A DNA stretch of 64,000 bases from Theristus sp. LFF4_11 (Eukaryota; Nematoda; Chromadorea; Monhysterida; Xyalidae), in assembly GCA_030248135.1 (NCBI GenBank), contig JASANC010000316.1, positions 124,001 to 188,000 on the forward strand, read 5' to 3'. The translations under genes were made by a program, and so were the position numbers. Of this stretch, positions 44,401-55,485 are shown piece by piece (the first letter of the stretch is position 1; each line of letters begins with the position of its first letter). The notes below the pieces were generated by a model. It did not search any database, was not told the DNA's origin, and saw only the letters and a list, made by a program, of their open reading frames with translations.

Positions 44401-45657
44401 GCGATGTTGCTGTTTGATACTGATGATTGTTAAAATGTTAATAGGTTCTGCGTCAGAAATGTATTCATAAATGCGTCAGAAATTTGGCATTTCAAGTTTG
44501 ATAGATTTTTTAAGTTGGCCACCAACCTAGCAGCCCTTGTTTTCGCTCTCTTATCTTCTCCGTGGCCCAATTATCCTGTCTTTGTCTACCAAACCCAACC
44601 GTTTTCTTCTCTCTAAAAACCCCTGTCGATTTAAGGTGCATTCATGTAGCCGTATTTAATGACCGCGTAGCTATGTTTTAACACAGCCACGCGTCACTTA
44701 TTACTTCTTCATGAATGCGCCTTTTTAATCTTTTTTTAATCTGCAGCTACGTCGACGAACAACTGACGACCGTGCAGACGGACCTCGGCCTACCCGGCGA
44801 AAAGGACGCGTTCGACACGCTCGTTGGCTACGGGCCGGATCATCTGGAGAAAGTGAAACGATCGCTGGTCTCGTTTGCGAACAAATATTTGAACAGAATC
44901 AATCTCGAGGTCAGTTTGGGGCTACCACCGTTAATGGGTGCGTTCATTCAGTGGACTGGCAACTCGGGTCACTTCAGCAGTTTTGAATTGCCGCGTCAAG
45001 CGTGAAACGGATTTCCACACATCTTCGCGTGCGCAGACTGGCAGATCCGAAAAAAATAGTGGTATATAAAAGAATGTGTTTTCACGATTAAAGAATGTGA
45101 TTCAGGTCTCGGACATTGACACGCAATTCCAAGACGGCGTCTTCCTGGTGTTGATGATGGGCCTGCTCGAGGGATATTTCGTGCCATTATACAGCTTTCA
45201 TCTGCAGGTGACGTCGTTTGAACAAAAGGTCAGGGAAGATTCGGACATTCGGATTTATGTCTTGTTTTGCCTTTTGTGGCTTTCCAAGTGTAAAAATTCT
45301 CATCGAAATATCAAATACACTGTATCTACGCTACGCCCACAATTCAAACAAGCAATCATCTCTGTTCGACGGTTTCATATATCACCGATGTTTTTCTTCA
45401 ATTGCAGGTGCAAAACGTTGCGTTTGCGTTCATGCTGATGCAGGAGGCTGGTCTGCCAAAACCCCGTGACCGCCCCGAAGGTTTGGCGTTTTTCAAGAAA
45501 AAATCACTCTAATTCATCAGCTGATTGGAATAAATCGGTAAAATTAGATCATAATTCCTTTTCCTCTCGTTGTGTTACAGACATCGTCAACGGCGATTTG
45601 AAGTGCACAATGCGCGTGCTGCACATGTTGTTCGTTAAGTACAAACATGTCAACTGA
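41422..45657 (+). CDS. Parvin (actopaxin), two calponin-homology domains (9 exons)
   Basis: Parvin joins integrin-linked kinase and PINCH at integrin adhesions and links them to actin; the nematode orthologue is PAT-6. Exons 41422-41653, 41946-42043, 42456-42596, 43431-43608, 44124-44214, 44747-44909, 45106-45228, 45408-45480 and 45581-45657 join in phase to 391 aa (human alpha-parvin 372). The N-terminus is Gly/Thr-rich and ends in the family block KKKDDQSFVEKIS. CH1 (about 113-225) shows LLMDWINDELGDQRIIVKDI, VYDGLVIQKL and SKDLVAILHLLVAL. The linker has FRAPIRFPEH. CH2 (about 262-380) shows KDAFDTLVGYGPDHL, DGVFLVLMMGLLEGYFVPL and SFEQKVQNVAFAFMLMQEAG, and the protein ends KYKHVN. All diagnostic blocks are intact. 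Several introns carry MITEs. Confidence 0.95.
43065..43218. repeat. Palindromic MITE, family H2, complete copy
   Basis: Left arm ACAGTAACTCAATAACATAT, then CAGCCAGCTGATTGGTTGAT. The right arm is the inverse: ATCAATCAGCTAGTTGGATA, then TGTTATTGAGTTGGACTGT. Arms are about 50 bp. It lies in the parvin intron between 42597 and 43430. Confidence 0.85.
43283..43376 (+). repeat. Dispersed repeat, family H6
   Basis: Contains GGTGGTTCTCTGTATTTCGG, CCTGGCCAACATCATATATG and GGGGTGGCCTCATCAGTGAT, nearly identical to 32932-33023. It ends 54 bp before parvin exon 4. Confidence 0.75.
43764..43893. repeat. Hairpin MITE, family H1, with internal insertion
   Basis: AGCGGCATTCATGGAGTAGT to ACTGCTTCATGAATGCACCT with the GACCGCG...CGCGT core. 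About 30 bp of extra sequence interrupts the right arm. Confidence 0.8.
44633..44724. repeat. Hairpin MITE, family H1, before parvin exon 6
   Basis: AAGGTGCATTCATGTAGCCG to TTCTTCATGAATGCGCCTTT, with a GACCGCGTAGCTATG core. It ends about 22 bp before the exon at 44747. Confidence 0.85.
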
Positions 45658-46295
45658 AGACGGAAAATAATAGTTTTATGGTTTTTTGCGGTTCACAAAC
45701 AGTAACAAAACACTAAAAAAAAACTAATGGTGACAATGTCATAATACTGCCAAAGATGTGTCTGTCTCCACTGTTGGTTTGTTTGCTTCATTGATGTTTT
45801 TGTGTGAGTTTTTTTTTCAGTGTATCAATTCGAGTATTCAATTGTTTGAATTTTTAATTTCGGATTCCAGATTTGAATCTGGATAGCTTCTGGTTTTTGT
45901 TAATTTCTGGTACTCCGTTTAAAGATTCTTTTTGATTATTTATTGTTCGTTTCCTTAAAATTCCTTCGTATTTTCAATTTGCAGCCTTATGTATGGTGCT
46001 TAGCCTTAGCTAGCGAAGTTTCTTTAGACGGTCAGCACAAATCTAGTACCCATCAAAATCTTGTCATTTTTGTGTTTTATATAAATTTTGTAGCAATTTG
46101 GACTATATTAACTTCCGCAACGCTCTCCATGTTTCGATGTCGCAATCTCACCAATTTACTTTTTTTTGTATAATGTTTGTGTTGAGAAATTATTTATTTC
46201 TGCGTTTGTTTCGAAGATTCGCTTGGAAAATCCGTCTGAAAGTTTCTGTGAATGCTTGCGTTTCTTTGGTATTTCTCGCTTGAGTGGATTTCTGA

Positions 46296-46301
46296 AATAA
46301 A
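46296..46301 (+). terminator. Candidate parvin polyadenylation signal
   Basis: AATAAA about 640 bp after the parvin stop and 166 bp before the next start codon. It is followed within about 20 bp by T-rich and GT-containing sequence. Confidence 0.4.
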
Positions 46302-46466
46302 GCTTATTTATCGCGTCTCGTTTGGAGGAATGCTCTAGTTGTTTGGTGTGTGCGCGGTTGCAGACCGCATAAAAACAAACAAAATATTTCGCATTTTTGC
46401 TTTAATTGTATTGTTAAAATTCCGTGATCAGTTGTCATTTGTCAAGAAATTCGCAATTCAAGAATA

Positions 46467-49400
46467 ATGGAGCGTGAACTCGACCAAGAAGAAGACGCTT
46501 CGATCAGTGAAGAGGCGCCGCCGCCGCCGCCGTCGCCAATCACGGAGCCGGCGCGCGTGACGACCGACTGTTTCGGCAGTAAACGGCGCACGCTCGCTGC
46601 GCTACGTTGGCCCGAGTATCTGTGAGTGTCTCGCCGAATGGGGTCGTTCGGTTCTGTTCTGTTTTTATCGGCGCACGCTGATTGGTCAGGCGGCTGCGCA
46701 AAGTAAACTCGAAAAGCAGTTTATTCAAGAGAGAAATAAACAAACAAAAACAACAAAAAAGACCGCTTTGCACACCGTTCATGACTATTGCCTAAATGGT
46801 TGGTGACTAGGGGTGGTAAAAAACGGTTTTTTTCAAATCCATGTATATAAAACGGTTTTTTATACCGCGTCCGGTTCTTTATACCCGGTTTTTTTACCGA
46901 CCCAGTATTTGAAGAATCTTGTGATTGCGACAATTTCTGGTACTCTGATTTTACGCAAACCGCTGAATAATGAGTAAAAGACCACAATTCTAGCCAGAAA
47001 CTGTATGTGTTTCAATGGAAACGTATTCCAATCTTGATTTTATTTGAATCGGTGGCGCTTAGAGAGAATGCAGCATCAGAAAAATTATCAGATGCGAGTT
47101 TAAAACAAAAAAAAACTAACACAAGACAGATTGACATGTGCAACAGCAAGGAATGTGATACATGCAAATCAATTGAACTGACACGATCGAGAGATATGTA
47201 ACTGCACAACAATTTCACCGCGTTTCTAAACACAAAAGATCACCGAAAGACAAAAAGAATCACGAACCCGCACAGACGAAAGAAGTGAACCAAGAACAAA
47301 ATTGAAAGAGCAAAAAAATCAGATAGAGATTCGGGTCACTATCACCAGTACAACAGCACGACGACATCACCAACAAAACTTTGAGCAATTTCCGAGTTCA
47401 AAGACACAAAATTTCAGGAAATTTGACTGAATAAATATTAGTCATTCACCCGATTTTTGTCTATTCATCATCATCATCATGAGTATCATCAATGCAGCCG
47501 TCACCATCATCATCAGTGAAGTCGTCATCAGAGCTGTCCACACAATTTGCCGATGCAAGCGCAGCAATGTTCTCAGTGGCAGCAGCTGACGCTGCCGACG
47601 GGGACTGCGAATCCGTGCTGTCGCAGTTTGACAGCAACGATTCCGTGCTGTTGCCAGCAACACTTGACACGGGTCTCAGGGTGCTTTATTTATACCAAGA
47701 GCGTGAATTGTGTTCTCCGGAACATCAAGTTATGAAGTGGCGAAAATGAAAATTGAAATGGATATGCGGAATACAGTGCATTTTGAGTGATTTCAAAAAT
47801 TGAAATTTGGGTCCTTCGGCGGTATAAAAAACCGGAAAAAAACCAAAATTTACGCGGTAAAATATCGGTAATTTATTTTGGCCATTTTTTGGCGCTGGTA
47901 TAAAAAACCGTTTTTTATACCGTTTTTTATACCAAAAAAAACGTTTTTTATACCGACCCACCCCTATTGGTGACCGTCGGGCGTGGTTGGTTGGTACCTT
48001 GGAGTTTCACGAAAAACGAAAAAATTTGTGAAGGCCTTAAGCTTGTTGTGCTGTGACGTACTCTTTTTTGTTTAAGGCTGACAGCGGGAAAAGGCGGCCA
48101 GACTTATCAATTCTCAATTTATTTCAACTCAACGCGCTCGAAAGTGGTAACGAAAAAAACGGTCACAAAATTTTCCAATAATACGCAATGACGACGGGCA
48201 CAGAAGATAAAAGTGGGCAAAATACAAACGAACTTTCAGTCAGAAAAAACAGCAAGCAACAACTGATCGCAACGGGGCAAACATATCTATCAACAAACGG
48301 AACAATCCACAAACGTAAGAGAACGTAACCAAAATGGAAGTATCCTAAAACCGAAATATCCCGCTAAGAAAAAGTAAAGAACAAATTCGATCAGCCATCG
48401 ATCGATCGAAGAGACTCACTTGTGATTTTTAAATTTATTTATGGGATTTTTGAAAATTGGTTTTGCCTACGTCTCACCAAATGATGGATCTAGACGGGTC
48501 GCACACTTTCAAGAGCTAGGCGTGCACGTGATCAGAAAACCTAATGGTTCCTAATTGCTTTGGTTGTTGTACCAACCTTTTGTTACTTGTTTCCCAGTAC
48601 ACTTTTACAACCGAGGTTGCTAATATTACAACGACGAACAGTTGAATAGAGAGATGGTTTTATGACGATTCAATAGCCGTAGAGAGGAAAAACCAGCGGA
48701 GAGGGAGAGTCTTGGCCAGAAACTCTCGATATCGCCAATCAACCAATCAGGACTATCGCGCGGTCACCTCTTTGAATAAAATGGGACTTTTGTGGTTTAA
48801 TTACTTTGTTTACGTTCCACCAAATAATGGATCTGAACGGGTCAATTGATTGCGGTCCTTAGCGTATGAGGTGAAACTATTTAAGTGAGTCCCTTTTGTT
48901 GTTGCTTGTTTTTGGTTCTTTTCGCTTAACACTCACCTTTAATTGTTTCACAAGATACTTGAGGCAACCGAAGTCGCTTATGTCGATTTTAGTCGATGGT
49001 TTTTTTCTTTTATTTTCAAGTAAAACACAAGTGTGCAAACAATGAGACACAATAATACAGAATTACAAGGTATATATAGGCGACGGAAAATTCCATCGCA
49101 GGTAAGTCCCTCCCTTGGTGAACGCTGATTGGTCGAAAATATTGTGACGAGAAGCGACACTGCACGGACAACGCCAACAGCAACAGGCACGGCGTCGGGT
49201 GACGATCACCTAAAACAGTGGCGATGATCAGACATCCATAGAGCGAGCTTATTAAAAACACTTAGATTGGTCGAAAATATACGGTATAAACTTGTCGATT
49301 GGTCAGATTTCATGGAATCTAGTTTCCAAAAAATATTTGGAGCGGAGTTGCCCTGCGGCGGCTTTTCCGTCTGTTTCGAAAAATTTTTCTAAAATTGTTT

Positions 49401-52400
49401 GTGCAGCAATTATAGTTCATAGAAGGTCATGTTTTTGTCTCTTCCCGGTAGATTGGGTTGTTCCTTGGAAATCGAGAATTACATATTCACACACATAACA
49501 CTTTATAATGTACAAGATTTAAAGCAATTGTACCGCAAACTACACACGTAAATAACGTTAGACAAATATTTTCATTTTGCACTTATAGTCTTATAATTTT
49601 TTCCCGATCACCTGCATTTAACATGAACTGTTCTGCCTGCGCTGGAATGTTCGGTGTAATTTTGCGTAATTACAGATAATGAGCGCTGTATCGTTTCAAC
49701 GTGCACTGGTTTTCTCTTTGCCTTTCTGTTGCCGTTTGAAGGTTACGGTAATTGTTCATCACCGATACCGTACTCCCGAGTCCATCCTTCTAAGTGTTTT
49801 TAATAAGCTCGCTCTATGGATGTCTGATCATCGCCACTGTTTTAGGCGATCGTCACCCGACGCCGTGCCTGTTGCAATTGGCGTTGTCCGTGCAGTGTCG
49901 CTTCTCGTCACAGTTTTATAGTTGTCGCAGTAGAACATCAGACGTGACACAGACTCGACAAGAAGCAAACTATTTATACGATTTCTGCAACTTCTAGAAA
50001 GAGTAGGTTCCGCCCCATGAAAGTTGCTCATTGGTTAGAAATGGCGTGGCGTTTCCGCTGTTCCTCGCGCACTTTATTCATCACGAGATCTTCTTCGCTG
50101 GGCCATCGATTGAGAATCAGCTGAACGCTGTCCCTGCGACTTTTGGGTCAGGATGATTTTTGCCCCCCCCCCATAGCACCAGAGGAGCCCCAGATGCATC
50201 GTACTGCCTGGGTCACTTGTCACTTTTCGTTGTCAGCACTGTGAATTCGCATGTTTTTACTACTGCATCGCACGAACGGTTGCATCAGGTGAGTGTCAGT
50301 CGCTTCTTCACTCTATCGATTCTCCGACACGATGGTCCCCCGGACGCCACGTTCGTTTTGCGATTTCTGTTTTCATCAGTGACAACAGGACATTTATCGC
50401 CAACCATTGGGAGTTCTTGATATAATGACTCAGCTGACAACTCGATGACTCGTGTTCGTTTGGTCGCTCTCTAAAGCGTCATTTAGTTCGTTCTGCACTA
50501 CTGCGGTTTCTTCTGCCATAAATTTTCGTCCTTGTGGAATATGGGCACTGACGTACAGTTTCTATGTCGCTGAATGCTGGCGGTGAATCGATGATGTTGT
50601 TTGATCAAAGATCATTACAAACTGACACGCAAAGGGCTAATGACTTGTCGGTTCGGTTGAACTTTTTGAATTTTTCAGAAACATTTAGAAGTTTTTTGAC
50701 CTGCGCTTCGTATTTTCGAGGGGAAGCAAAGAATGATAGAACGATTTTAGTTCCTGTTGACAAGTGAACAGTGACAATTCATGGAAAACTGCGTTTTCAC
50801 ACCATGCATAGGTTTTTCGACAAAGCGGGTTCACTTTTTGATTGATGTTTAAAATCAAATGCATTCGGTTTGTCTTGGGGTGAAATGGCACTCTCATTTG
50901 AAACGAATATCGTCCGGTGTATTGTTTTGTTGCGTTCTGCACACGCACGGAGCTTTTCGTGCAAACTGAAAAAAAGGAAATTTTGACTTGGATCGACATA
51001 GATGACTATAACAAAAGGACTTACCTAATTTTTTGAACACTGAACTTGGTATTTTATAGGCACAGTCAAATTAACTGCATTTACTGTTAATGACATTTTA
51101 ATTGAAAATTTTATTTGAACATTAAGTTTTAGCACATTTAGATGTGACAATTTCTTGGATACTACCGACTGTTTTTGGATGCTACGTTAGAAAAGTAAAA
51201 AGAATATTATTTCGATAGTAATCTACGTATATGGAGCCGGTACTACCTATACCTAAAGACAAATAACGTTCCCGTTTACAACGTTTGGATGACCTTCACC
51301 ATAAATGTTGATGCAGAAATATTCTGCGCGGTGTTCGCATCAGTTTAAAAGCACTGTACAAAACGTGTTCATAAACGTTGTGCAGTGTCTCTCAATCAAG
51401 TAAAACCATGACTACACAATTATACATGTTATGAGCATACGCGTGGTTTAAAGCTTTAAAGAGCGATTGCACACAGGTTCGCCTCGCTACAAAGTAACAC
51501 AAGAACGTGCACCAAACAGCAAAAGACGCAGCCCCAGGTGCAACGTATTACATTCAGAATTTGATGTTGATTGATCACATTATTGCCAACAGTTATGACA
51601 GTTATATTGATTCTTCTGCGATTGTCTGTGACTTTACATCTACATTTACATTTACATCCACGTATCTGTCGTGTAAAAATAAATCGATATTTTAAGAAAT
51701 GAAATAATTCGCGTCTTTCTGCTGAGAATTCCTGTGACCATGAAATACGCGCTCAGTTCTTGTCGAAGAAGAGCAACACAACGCAAGACAATAGTACAAA
51801 GAACAAACTTTCGGGCTGATAGCGATAACTTGATGCAGTTCAACGTTGTTCGCTAAACGGATCTTGAACGCTAAACGTGAAAAATCCTGCATCTGACTGA
51901 ACTGCTCCAAAATCAACCAAGCTCTATTATGAAGGATAGTTCTGCATTTTGACTAAATCAGATGCATAAGAAGGGTAGCGGCGTGATCAGTGATCTGCCT
52001 TTCTGAAACTAAATGTAATCCAAGAAAATACTGTAAGATGTTTCATTTTTCGCAGTTTGCTGTTCGTCTCGATGGTCAGTCTCTCGTTGGTTGGAGGTCT
52101 GACCGTGGAGCGAGCGGTTCGCTATTGGCCACAGAGGAACCACACCACAGCCGCGTACATTGAGTCGCCAACCAGTATTGACTTTACGTTCGCACTGGTG
52201 ATGTTGATCAACGTTGGTTAGTGCGTGATGATTTGATGTTTGTTGGTGGTTGATTTCGATTTCAATGATTCTTCTTTGAAGTGCTGCGGTATTTTCGAAG
52301 AGATGTGTGGTGGTAGAAAAAATGGCGTTTTTATTATTCACCATCCAATGTACAGCAGCACTGCAAATAAACTCTCAAATTCAGTTCGGTAAACCGAAGT

Positions 52401-55400
52401 CGAAATTGCAACGAAAACATGAAATCTAGACAGCAGTTTTTTCTGTGAAAAGTGAAATACGAAAGTGTGTTCGTGGAATACGCGAAGTTCGCTGTTTGCG
52501 GTTTGCATACCGCGGTGTCCCCTGGTCGTGGTTTTTAAAGACGATTTAGAGTCGATATTTGCGCGTTACGATCGCTTTTTTTCTTACTTACGCAGTGTTC
52601 TGCATGTACTACGTGTTGTCGGGAGTGCTGCGCGAGCGACTGTTCGAGATGTGCATGTACGTCGGCAGTGTTGTTGTGGTGGTCGTCTATGTGGTCGCCG
52701 AGTATTCGATCAACACCAACAGACACACCGTCACGAAATTGGTAAACTGGCTGTTGTTGTTGAACTTTGTACGCCCCTTTTGTATCGTCGGTGTATCTTA
52801 AGCGGCATTCATGAAGTGGTGTTTAGTGACGTGTAGCGGTGTTGAGACATAGCTTCGCGGAGACCACTAAATACTGCTTCATGAATGCCCTTTTATAGAT
52901 GTCAATGAATCGGTGCGTGTTTTTTGGAAACTGTAGCTCCCCCACTTCGTTCATCAGAAACCCACAAAAGGTAGCGGACTCTGATGATTTATAGTGTCCC
53001 GTGGCCCACTGCACCTATTGCGATTTCGGTGACTTTTGGTCTTTATATCGTTTTTAGGCTATGTTGGATAGAAAACGTTTCACACGAGTAAAGACAGTCC
53101 AATGATTCTCAGTGACTGGGTGCAGAACATCTGCGATGTCATTGTTCAAAGTCAAACTTTGTTTGAAAACAATTTCATTTTTTTACCGGAAAAAATGTGT
53201 CACCGAATACCAATACAAAGCTAGAAACCAATGAGATCAATTGTCTAGTAATTTTCAACCTCGAACACTGCCCATTTTCGAAGTTTACCCAATTTTGCTG
53301 CTAGGTCCGTCTGATTTTGGCGTGTATTTTTGGCCCAATTAACATTGTGCTCGCTGCGTATGTGATACGAACGTTTGGATGGCTGGAGTTCAGGGTGGTT
53401 GGCGCATCGGCCACTCTGCAACGTAAGAAGAGCTTTTTTGTTTTTTTTGCGTTTTTTGTGTTATTTTGTTTCTATTTTATTCTCGTAACGTAAAATTGAC
53501 ATCGAATGGGACTAAACCGTTTGGCTTTTGTTAATAGACCATTTTTTTTAATTCCTTAAAAATCCCAAAATTTTCTCACAATTTTCAGGCATGTTCCGCC
53601 AGCGGTGTATGTTCAGCAGTTTACTTGCGTTCGATTTACAAGCGGCGGTAAAAAACTACGGATTGATTGATTTTCGAATAGATTTTTGAAATACGCTGAT
53701 TGGCTCGTTCATGTAATAATTGGTTCATGAAATGTTTAGTGATAGCTAGCTATGTTTCAGCACTGTTATCAATTTTGTTAGGTTCTGCAGCTTAATGGGT
53801 ATGCAGACGTTTTAAAGGAAACTAGTTTCAACCGTTCTGTGGCAATTCAAAGTCGCCTAAGAGCCTCTGCACTATTTAACGAACTCGGATCATTTAGGCA
53901 ATTTTGAATTACCGCGCCGTGCATGAAACTGTTTACCTATCTAAACAGTATTGAGTCTCCGGACCAAAATACAAGATCATACCCACTGTAATACCGCTTC
54001 ATGAATGCCGCATAAACAGCTCAATTGCACTATATTAAGGGGCATTCATGAAACTGTATTTAGTGGTCTGGTAGCTATGTTTTAACACAGTTACGAGTCA
54101 CTAAATACTGCTTGTTGTTGTTCATCGCCCAGGGTGGGAAAGGTACTGACGCAATTTGGCCGATCGAGCAGGCTCGGTGTGATGCGGACGCTGTGTGGGA
54201 GCTGCGTCGTTGTCCGCACTAAATACTGCTTCATTCATGACACTAAATATTGCTGCATTCATGAATGCGCCATTACTCTCAGGCGAGCTTCGTCACATTA
54301 GCCTTCACGAACGGTGTCTACATTCCGACGTCGCAGCTGTTGCTCTTCGGCTTCGGCGTGCCATTCACGATGCTGTGGACGGTGTTCGCGTGGATCGTCG
54401 TGAGACACGAGCTCGATCGCATATACCGGGCGATGCTCGTTCTGTTCGGACTGGCCGTGCCCGGCTATGTGCTCTATCATGTGCTCAGGGTGCGTGTTTA
54501 CATTTTTTTTGGGATTATTAAGAGCAGCTGTTTCGTAGAAAATATTTGACGTGAAAAACGTACGACGGCGTTTTGAAGTTTGCGAGACGAATTTAGTGCT
54601 GTGTGTTTAGCTCGTCCGGTGGTTGATGTAATGGTCTCTTTTTCTGTTAGCATTGGTTCACAAGTCTGCTTGAAACTACATGAAACCGTTCTGCGCATTG
54701 CCAGATGTTCATGACGGTGGACTTCGTGCGCACCACATTCCTCATCGTGTCCACCATTGTTGCAGGTTCGAAACGTTTCTTTTTGTTTTTTTTTATTCCA
54801 GCACAAAGCTGAACCGAAAAAAACTATATGAGCACCTTTGCTTTCCATCATTTGTTGTCAGGCTTCCTGATGGTCGCAGTACGTCTGCTCGTGTTTGTGC
54901 AGTTCGCGCGTGTGCAACAGACGTTCGGACGCGTACTGAAAGATCAAAGTGTGTGTTTGTTATTATTGTTAAAGAAGTAGCTGGCATTTTTCAAGTTTTC
55001 CTGTCCTTCTTGTCTTTCTGGTCTTTCGAATGGGACTGACTGATTGGTTTTTTAACAGGTTGATATACAGCCAATCTGTGAGTAGGATCAAAATTTGAAC
55101 GAAAATGTTGAAATTACGTAGCTTTGTTCGTTTGTCTGCGGATGGTTCTGAGGTGTTGTTGTTGTCCAGTGACACGACATTCTTAAAACTGACTTCCTTG
55201 TGGTCCCCAGTGAAATTCAGTGGTCAGTGAATATATAAATAAGACGTTTTGAATTGAATTCACCGTTGCACGTCTCGCGGTCACAAAAAAAACTTTCAAA
55301 AAAGTGTGAGAAGAAAAACAAACGATAAATCGGCGCCACAACTTTCAGCGTTCGTGTTCGAGCCAAAGTTCCATTCGGCGTTTTCGTGCGGCCAGCTCTG

Positions 55401-55485
55401 CTCATGCTTCCGGGTGCGCGCAATGGAACAAACGGATGCAGAGCCGTATCACCAGATGCCAGAGGCAAGAGCAAACAATTCGTGA
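46467..55485 (+). CDS. Uncharacterised multi-pass membrane protein (9 exons)
   Basis: I cannot name it. Exons 46467-46621, 52056-52216, 52596-52741, 53305-53422, 53589-53647, 54283-54489, 54705-54765, 54862-54948 and 55349-55485 join without frame conflict to 376 aa. The N-terminal 50 residues are acidic and Pro-rich (SEEAPPPPPSP), then about eight hydrophobic segments follow. These include LLFVSMVSLSLVGG, SIDFTFALVMLIN, YVGSVVVVVVYVVAEY, LILACIFGPINIVLAAYVI, ASFVTLAFTNGVYIP and LFGLAVPGYVLYHVL. The block FGWLEFRVVGASATLQRMF after GPINIVLAAYVIRT recalls, from memory only, a family of uncharacterised animal membrane proteins (possibly DUF7789). The C-terminus is Cys-containing and polar. The first intron is 5.4 kb and packed with mobile elements, while the other introns are under 0.7 kb. 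Confidence 0.75.
46808..47966. mobile_element. hAT-type element, 1159 bp, perfect 8-bp target duplication
   Basis: Starts TAGGGGTGGTAAAAAACGG and ends CCGACCCACCCCTA, the inverse. Identical 8-mers TTGGTGAC flank it at 46800-46807 and 47967-47974. Repeated subterminal blocks GGTATAAAAAACCG and its complement lie within 130 bp of each end, as in hAT transposase binding regions. The interior has no transposase. The longest interior frame is a 69-codon acidic Ser/Asp-rich one on the minus strand (47461-47670). Sits in the first intron of the membrane protein gene. Confidence 0.92.
49143..49264 (-). ncRNA. Retroposed copy of a structured 122-bp sequence, 16-bp target duplication
   Basis: The reverse complement is about 95% identical to 49791-49911. 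Identical 16-mers GATTGGTCGAAAATAT flank it at 49127-49142 and 49265-49280. A stem ATCGCC/GG(C/T)GAT around loop ACTGTTTTA is kept in both copies, with a G-C to G-T change in one. The pattern is that of a small RNA or SINE-like unit copied by a LINE. RNA identity is not known. Confidence 0.6.
49791..49911 (+). ncRNA. Likely parent of the retroposed sequence
   Basis: Runs from TAAGTGTTTTTAATAAGC to GTGTCGCTTCTCGTCAC in the same direction as the host intron, as expected for an intron-encoded small RNA. Predicted stems are ATCGCC/GGCGAT and GACGCC/GGCGTT. I see no convincing H/ACA or C/D boxes, no tRNA boxes and no flanking duplication. Function unknown. Confidence 0.4.
52800..52893. repeat. Hairpin MITE, family H1
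   Basis: AAGCGGCATTCATGAAGTGG to TACTGCTTCATGAATGCCCT with a GACGTGTAGCGG core. It starts 58 bp after the donor of the exon ending 52741. Confidence 0.85.
53800..53975. repeat. MITE family H5
   Basis: AAACTAGTTTCAAC and TGGCAATTCAAAGTCGCCTA on one side face TTTTGAATTACCGCGCCGTG and CATGAAACTG on the other. GAGTCTCCGGACCAAAA is the outer end. Confidence 0.6.
54037..54272. repeat. Hairpin MITE, family H1, split by a SINE insertion
   Basis: Left half AAGGGGCATTCATGAAACTG to CACTAAATACTGCTT (to 54113). The right half resumes at 54217 with CACTAAATACTGCTT and runs to GCATTCATGAATGCGCC, with a short extra duplication. It ends 11 bp before the exon at 54283. Confidence 0.8.
54114..54216 (-). mobile_element. 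5'-truncated SINE, family 4, nested in the H1 hairpin
   Basis: 103 bp beginning (GTT)3, the complement of an AAC tail, then GGGAAAGGTACTGACGCA and TTTGGCCGATCGAGCAGGCT, matching 17040-17106. Identical 15-mers CACTAAATACTGCTT at 54099-54113 and 54217-54231 are the target duplication. Confidence 0.85.

Larger units (their letters stand above)
47975..52055. other. Rest of the 5.4-kb first intron
   Basis: Holds the inverted pair at 49143-49264 / 49791-49911, weak direct repeats near 48480-48540 and 48810-48870 (ATGGATCT(A/G)(G/A)ACGGGTC) and AT-rich sequence. No exon, transposase or rRNA gene is recognised. Confidence 0.5.

Noticed and set aside
49791..49911. H/ACA or C/D snoRNA
   Set aside because: An ACA lies near the 3' end and stems are present, but I found no hinge box, C box or D box in the right places, so only an unknown RNA-like unit is claimed.
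49016..49997. Duplicated membrane-protein exon (both copies translate to SLYGCLIIATVLGDRHP)
   Set aside because: The identical peptide follows from nucleotide identity of a retroposed copy; no splice sites or family support.
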